Position numbers and translations under genes: made by a program
The notes under the pieces: generated by a model
What the model was told of the DNA's origin: nothing
The model's input: only the letters and a program-made list of their open reading frames with translations
Database searches by the model: none
Assembly: GCA_039821125.1 (NCBI GenBank)
Contig: JBCBOR010000018.1
Coordinates: forward strand, 3,216-67,215
DNA: 64,000 nt
Reading direction: 5' to 3'
From: Thermohalobaculum sp039821125
GTDB lineage: Bacteria > Pseudomonadota > Alphaproteobacteria > Rhodobacterales > Rhodobacteraceae
Shown here: one piece after another, positions 60,273 to 64,000 of the stretch
Layout: every line of letters begins with the position of its first letter
Numbering within the stretch: position 1 is the stretch's first letter

Positions 60273-60908
60273 TTGACCTTCTACGAAGGCGAGATCGTGC
60301 GGCTCACCTGCAAGATCAATGTCATCACGTTCGATCCCGCGCGCCATGACCTGAGTGATCTTGGCGACGAAGGTTGCGATGTGCTTCCAGGACCAAGTCG
60401 TCCGCTGTTGTCAGGAACGACGACCGCCGTGGAGTTTTCGAGGCCGTATCTCGAGATCGGTGCCGGCGATGAGTCGATTGTTGGCGTCACGCCGATTAAC
60501 AGTTATGCGGCCTATTTCACTGGCGTCAAACCGGGTGCGACGAATATCGCGGTAGCTTTCAGAGGAGACTACGAAGCCACTGGATCGAAGCGGGCACCGT
60601 TCCGGTTGTGTCCTGTCATGGTCGAGGACGCCGACGCGTTTTTTGAAGAGAACCCGATCGATGATGATGAGCTATGTATCGGGGCAAGTCGAACGTCTGC
60701 ACGCCTCCGCCTGGGCGAGGACTTGCTCCTTGAAACCGCAGTTGACGACTTTGAGTTTAGATGGATTTGGCACCCCTCCAAGATTCTGAAGATGAAGAGG
60801 ATTGATAGCGAAATCACAAAGGTCACTGCACTGGCAAAAGGCACGACCAATGTTCATTATCACGCGCCGGACGACGGTGTGATCGAATGCTGGGTCATCG
60901 TCGAGTAG
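60273..60908 (+). CDS. Exported hypothetical protein, C-terminal part with two BIg/Pil_N-like repeats
   Basis: A 211-residue continuation, in the same frame as the preceding ORF, starting from a TTG without a ribosome site. It contains two similar beta-rich segments: AVEFSRPYLEIGAGDESIVGV...GATNIAV and LRLGEDLLLETAVDDFEFRWIW...GTTNVHY. They resemble the N-terminal domain of pilus-secretin proteins, or bacterial Ig-like domains. Independent translation is doubtful, so this is probably the distal half of a broken gene. Confidence 0.5.
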   Translation: MTFYEGEIVRLTCKINVITFDPARHDLSDLGDEGCDVLPGPSRPLLSGTTTAVEFSRPYLEIGAGDESIVGVTPINSYAAYFTGVKPGATNIAVAFRGDYEATGSKRAPFRLCPVMVEDADAFFEENPIDDDELCIGASRTSARLRLGEDLLLETAVDDFEFRWIWHPSKILKMKRIDSEITKVTALAKGTTNVHYHAPDDGVIECWVIVE

Positions 60909-61005
60909 CCGGGCGCTTACCCGTCCCCTTCATCTTGCTAAAAATACCTTTGATACCAACAGGCAACGCCAGAAATCGGTCAGTCAACGCCGCTCTCAGC
61001 CGTCA

Positions 61006-61086
61006 CCGGTCCTGCCCCGCGGGTGGGTGGGCTCTTGGTCCACTGACCACAAGCGAAACCTTGACAGGGGAGCGGGGCAGGACCGG
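61006..61086. repeat. Nested inverted repeat between convergent genes
   Basis: Arms CCGGTCCTGCCCCGC (61006-61020) and GCGGGGCAGGACCGG (61072-61086) are perfect 15-nt complements. Inside lies a smaller hairpin (CTTGGTC with GACCACAAG, one bulge). It sits between the interrupted exported protein and the convergent M20 gene; it may be a bidirectional terminator or a small structured RNA. Confidence 0.7.
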
Positions 61087-61094
61087 CGCAACAC

Positions 61095-62270
61095 TCAAGA
61101 TGCCGGCAGCGCCGTCTCGACCAGCCGGGCCCAGTAGGACGCCCCCATCGGAATGATCTCGTCGTTGAAATCATACTCCGGGTGGTGGCAGATCGGCCCG
61201 TCGCCCTGGCCGATCATAATGAACGCCCCGGGCCGCGCCTCGAGCATGTAGGAGAAATCCTCGGCTCCCAGCACCGGCGGCATGTTCGCATCGACATTGC
61301 CCGCACCTGCGATTTCCTCGGCCACACCCACGGCAAACGCGGTCTGCTGCTCGTGGTTGACCGTCACGGGATAGCCGCGCTCATACGCCAGATCGATCTC
61401 GGCGCCGAAGACACCGCCCATGTTCGCGCAGATCTCGCGGATGCGCCGCTCGGCCATATCCCGCACCTTGGGCGCCAGCGAGCGCACGGTCCCTGCCATG
61501 GTCACCACGCCGGGAATGATGTTGGTCGCATCGCTGCCCTGGATCATCGTGGTCGAGATGACCAGCGACTCGACCGGGTCGGTGTTGCGAGAGACGATGG
61601 ATTGGAAGGCCATCACAAGCTGCGCCGCGATGATCATTGGATCGACGCAGTCTTGCGGGTGCGCGGCGTGTCCGCCGATCCCCTTGATGCGCATCTCGAA
61701 CTCGTCCGCCGCCGCCATGATCCCGCCGGGCCTGATCGAGAAAGAGCCGACCGGCGCGTTCGGCATGTTGTGCATGCCGTACACCTCGTCGATCCCGAAC
61801 CGCTCCATCATGCCGTCCTTGACCATGGCCTCGCCGCCCGCTCCGCCTTCCTCGGCGGGCTGGAAGATCACCACGGCGGTGCCGTCGAAGTTCCGCGTCT
61901 CGGCCAGATACTTCGCCGCGCCCAGCAGCATCGCCGTGTGCCCGTCATGGCCGCAGGCGTGCATCTTGCCGTCGTTGGTGGACTTGTACTCGTGATCGAT
62001 GATCTCCTGGATCGGCAGCGCATCCATATCGGCCCGCAACCCGATGGTCCGGCCCGCGCCATTGTGTGATCCGTTGCCCTTGATCACGCCGACCACACCG
62101 GTCTTGCCGATCCCCGGCACCACCTCGTCACAGCCGAAGGCCTTCAGCTTCTCCTCGACGATCCCGGCGGTGCGGTGCACGTCATACATCAGCTCGGGAT
62201 GGGCATGAAGGTCGCGCCGCCACTCGGTGATCTCGTCATGAAACTCGGCGATGCGGTTTACGATCGGCAT
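61095..62270 (-). CDS. M20-family amidohydrolase (hippurate hydrolase/HipO-like)
   Basis: A 391-residue M20D aminoacylase-type enzyme. RRDLHAHPEL, RADMDALPI, HACGHDGHTAMLLGAAK and FQPAEEGGAGG carry the two-metal site. It releases an amino acid or related amine from an N-acyl conjugate such as hippurate. It is followed, not preceded, by a nested inverted repeat. Its promoter lies between it and the EamA gene upstream, or the two are cotranscribed (79-bp gap). Confidence 0.87.
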   Translation of the reverse strand: MPIVNRIAEFHDEITEWRRDLHAHPELMYDVHRTAGIVEEKLKAFGCDEVVPGIGKTGVVGVIKGNGSHNGAGRTIGLRADMDALPIQEIIDHEYKSTNDGKMHACGHDGHTAMLLGAAKYLAETRNFDGTAVVIFQPAEEGGAGGEAMVKDGMMERFGIDEVYGMHNMPNAPVGSFSIRPGGIMAAADEFEMRIKGIGGHAAHPQDCVDPMIIAAQLVMAFQSIVSRNTDPVESLVISTTMIQGSDATNIIPGVVTMAGTVRSLAPKVRDMAERRIREICANMGGVFGAEIDLAYERGYPVTVNHEQQTAFAVGVAEEIAGAGNVDANMPPVLGAEDFSYMLEARPGAFIMIGQGDGPICHHPEYDFNDEIIPMGASYWARLVETALPAS

Positions 62271-62349
62271 GGAGGTCTCCTGAAAAATCCAATTGGTGTG
62301 TAGCTATGTCGAAAGTGCCGCGCCGTCCAATCCGGGGCCCGGTTCTGCG

Positions 62350-63267
62350 TCAAGACGTCGTTGTCAGCACCGGGCGCGCGGCCCTTGTCTGCCGTTCGCG
62401 ATGGGCGGTGTAGACCGAGGCGGCGAAGATCACGCCCGCGCCGATCCATGTCCAGAGATCGATAAGTTCGCCGAACAGCACGAACCCAAGCAAAACCGCA
62501 AACGGCAGCCGGGCGAACTCGAGCGACATCACCAGAGAAGCATCGGCGGCCCGGAAGGCTCGGGTCAGGGTGATATGTCCAAGCATGCCGACGATGCCGA
62601 TGGCGACGAAAGCCGCCCAGAGCCAGGGCTCGAACCATTCCCAGACGAGGATCGCGGGGATCGCCATGATCGGTGTCTGCAGGCAGACCGAGATCATCAC
62701 CACCTTGTCCGGGTCATCCCGTCCGGTCAGCGACTTGATCAGAAGACCCGCCGCCGCCATCCCGACCGCGGCGGCCAGCGCGTACCACATGCCGACGGAA
62801 ATCTCGGCAACCCCGGGGCGCAGGATGATCAGCGCTCCGAGAAATCCGACAATGGTTGCAAGCCAGCGGCGCCAGCGCACGGTCTCGCCCAGAATCAGCG
62901 CCGCGCCGACCGTGCCGAAGATCGGCGCGAGAAAGCCGATGGCCGTCACCTGACCAACAGGGATATAGGCCAGCGCCGCGAACCACAGCACCATGCCGAT
63001 CAACCCGACGACCACGCGTACGCTGTAGAGGCGCAGGTTGTCGGTATGGATCAACTCGGTCCCGCGCCAGTAAAACAGCGGCGCCAAAGCGATGGCGGCA
63101 AAGAGCAGGCGCAGAAACACGATCTGAAAGACCGGCACGCCTTCCAGAGCAATCATCCGCCCCAGCGCTGCGACCCCGGACAGCAGAACGCACGACACCA
63201 GCATCCAGAGAACACCGGCGATCGGGTTGGCAGGGGCAGAAGCATCAGGCGCGATGGCTGTCGGCAT
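62350..63267 (-). CDS. EamA/DMT-family transporter
   Basis: A 305-residue inner-membrane protein with ten predicted helices in two EamA repeats of about 140 residues. RLLFAAIALAPLFYW and YIPVGQVTAIGFLAPIFG are typical. Substrate unknown; members export amino acids or metabolites. It is upstream of, and on the same strand as, the M20 hydrolase. Confidence 0.87.
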   Translation of the reverse strand: MPTAIAPDASAPANPIAGVLWMLVSCVLLSGVAALGRMIALEGVPVFQIVFLRLLFAAIALAPLFYWRGTELIHTDNLRLYSVRVVVGLIGMVLWFAALAYIPVGQVTAIGFLAPIFGTVGAALILGETVRWRRWLATIVGFLGALIILRPGVAEISVGMWYALAAAVGMAAAGLLIKSLTGRDDPDKVVMISVCLQTPIMAIPAILVWEWFEPWLWAAFVAIGIVGMLGHITLTRAFRAADASLVMSLEFARLPFAVLLGFVLFGELIDLWTWIGAGVIFAASVYTAHRERQTRAARPVLTTTS

Positions 63268-63436
63268 GGCAAAAGTCTACGCCATCGCGCCGCAAGATGC
63301 GCGGGGCCTGCGCGCAAATCAGGTTTGCGATATCAGTGATTCGGATATGTCAATTCGTCAGAAACTGTGAGTTGCGTTTCATTTAATCCAAAAAGATTCT
63401 GATAATTCGTAAACAAATTATTAACTGGGGGTTATC

Positions 63437-63934
63437 ATGAAGTATCTCTTCGTTTCTGCTGCGGTCATGCTCGTTTCAGCGTGCTCGCACTCCGAACAAA
63501 TCATCTCACATGCAGATCGCTATAACGATGTGATGGCGACAATCGAAGATCAGATGATGTTAAAAAATGTGTTTCGTGCTGCAAAGCGCCGGAACATGCA
63601 GTTTTCTCGCATTACCAGTATATCTGGCAGCTTAACATCAACATTATCATTGCAGTCCAGTTTTCGTGCGGGTGCGGATGGTGCAAACGAAGCATTCTTC
63701 AGCCCCCTCACATCGACGCTTTCCAGTCAGCCTTCATTCACCATCACGCCGCTCAACAGCAAAAAATTCTTCAATGGCATTCAGACACCGATTGGCTCGG
63801 ATACCTTCGAGTTGTTTGTCAAACAGGGCTGGCCAGTGAGCGTACTGATATCGGTCTTCGCTGAGAAAGTAACTGTGACAAGCGATGACGCCAAAGGGTT
63901 TTCTTGTAGCATCATAAACGAGCCTAGGGCCTGA
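63437..63934 (+). CDS. Lipoprotein, conserved unknown, possibly truncated
   Basis: A 165-residue protein with a lipobox VSAC at residues 13-16, so it should be lipidated. NVFRAAKRRNMQFSRITSISG and SFTITPLNSKKFFNGIQTPI...LFVKQGW recall a conserved lipoprotein family of several hundred residues, of which this is only the N-terminal part; the stop codon ends it early. Its base composition and its upstream region are clearly more AT-rich than the rest of the window, which suggests transfer. Function unknown. Confidence 0.6.
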   Translation: MKYLFVSAAVMLVSACSHSEQIISHADRYNDVMATIEDQMMLKNVFRAAKRRNMQFSRITSISGSLTSTLSLQSSFRAGADGANEAFFSPLTSTLSSQPSFTITPLNSKKFFNGIQTPIGSDTFELFVKQGWPVSVLISVFAEKVTVTSDDAKGFSCSIINEPRA

Positions 63935-64000
63935 ACCCAATTCGCGCGCGGCTTGATGTTGGAGCAAGCCTCTGATTCACTTTCCGAAAAAAGGGGCGGT

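Noticed and set aside
1..64000. CRISPR arrays, insertion sequences, prophage genes, rRNA
   Set aside because: I looked for spaced direct repeats, transposase or integrase motifs, phage structural genes and rRNA segments on both strands and found none.

Overview
The window is a high-GC, densely packed chromosomal segment from an alphaproteobacterium, most likely a phototrophic member of the Rhodobacterales (Roseobacter/Rhodobacter group). This rests on a bciA-type 8-vinyl reductase for bacteriochlorophyll synthesis, a sulfate-assimilation operon in the typical alphaproteobacterial order (cysG, DUF2849, sulfite reductase, cysH, DUF934, FNR), a Rhodobacter-like smo/mtlK polyol operon, and many ABC uptake systems. 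I see no phage, transposase, integrase or CRISPR array.

Layout. 1-2.9 kb: tail of an aromatic-catabolism operon (oxalomesaconate tautomerase family, a divergent PanB homologue, a Rieske oxygenase). 3.0-7.2 kb: envelope module A (OmpA-like protein, XpaC-like membrane protein, binding-protein/OmpA fusion, VWA protein, COQ4-like protein). 7.2-13.1 kb: sulfate assimilation on the minus strand, with a divergent Lrp/AsnC regulator. 13.2-19.8 kb: polyol ABC transporter, AraC regulator, mannitol dehydrogenase. 19.9-21.2 kb: UbiB-type kinase-like protein. 21.3-29.6 kb: a six-gene minus-strand operon (isochorismatase-like hydrolase, two YtcJ-like amidohydrolases, XapX protein, HlyD-type adaptor, MFS exporter) with a divergent AraC regulator. 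29.6-31.3 kb: pirin and divergent LysR. 31.4-40 kb: phosphorus acquisition (phnCDE, a GpdQ-like phosphodiesterase, a Ugp-like transporter). 40.2-46.2 kb: psuG, psuK, two cytochromes P450, an FMN-binding protein and a nitrilase on one strand. 46.5-49.8 kb: envelope module B (binding-protein/VWA fusion, XpaC-like protein, binding protein), related in parts to module A. 50 kb: tRNA-Pro(CGG) and tRNA-Gln(TTG). 50.3-53.7 kb: bciA, argE, iron alcohol dehydrogenase. 53.9-60 kb: Dpp-like oligopeptide transporter with a truncated duplicate of the permease N-terminus. 60-64 kb: an amber-interrupted exported protein, an M20 amidohydrolase, an EamA transporter and an AT-rich lipoprotein gene.

Working together, the genes describe a scavenging heterotroph: uptake of polyols, phosphonates, glycerol-phosphate-type compounds and peptides, assimilatory sulfate reduction, aromatic catabolism and dedicated efflux. 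The parts least explained by known biology are the two VWA/binding-protein/XpaC modules, the psuGK-P450-nitrilase operon, the PanB homologue that has lost two of three metal ligands, and the amidohydrolase/XapX/MFS operon. Several ABC operons carry a stable hairpin between genes, usually just after the binding-protein gene.
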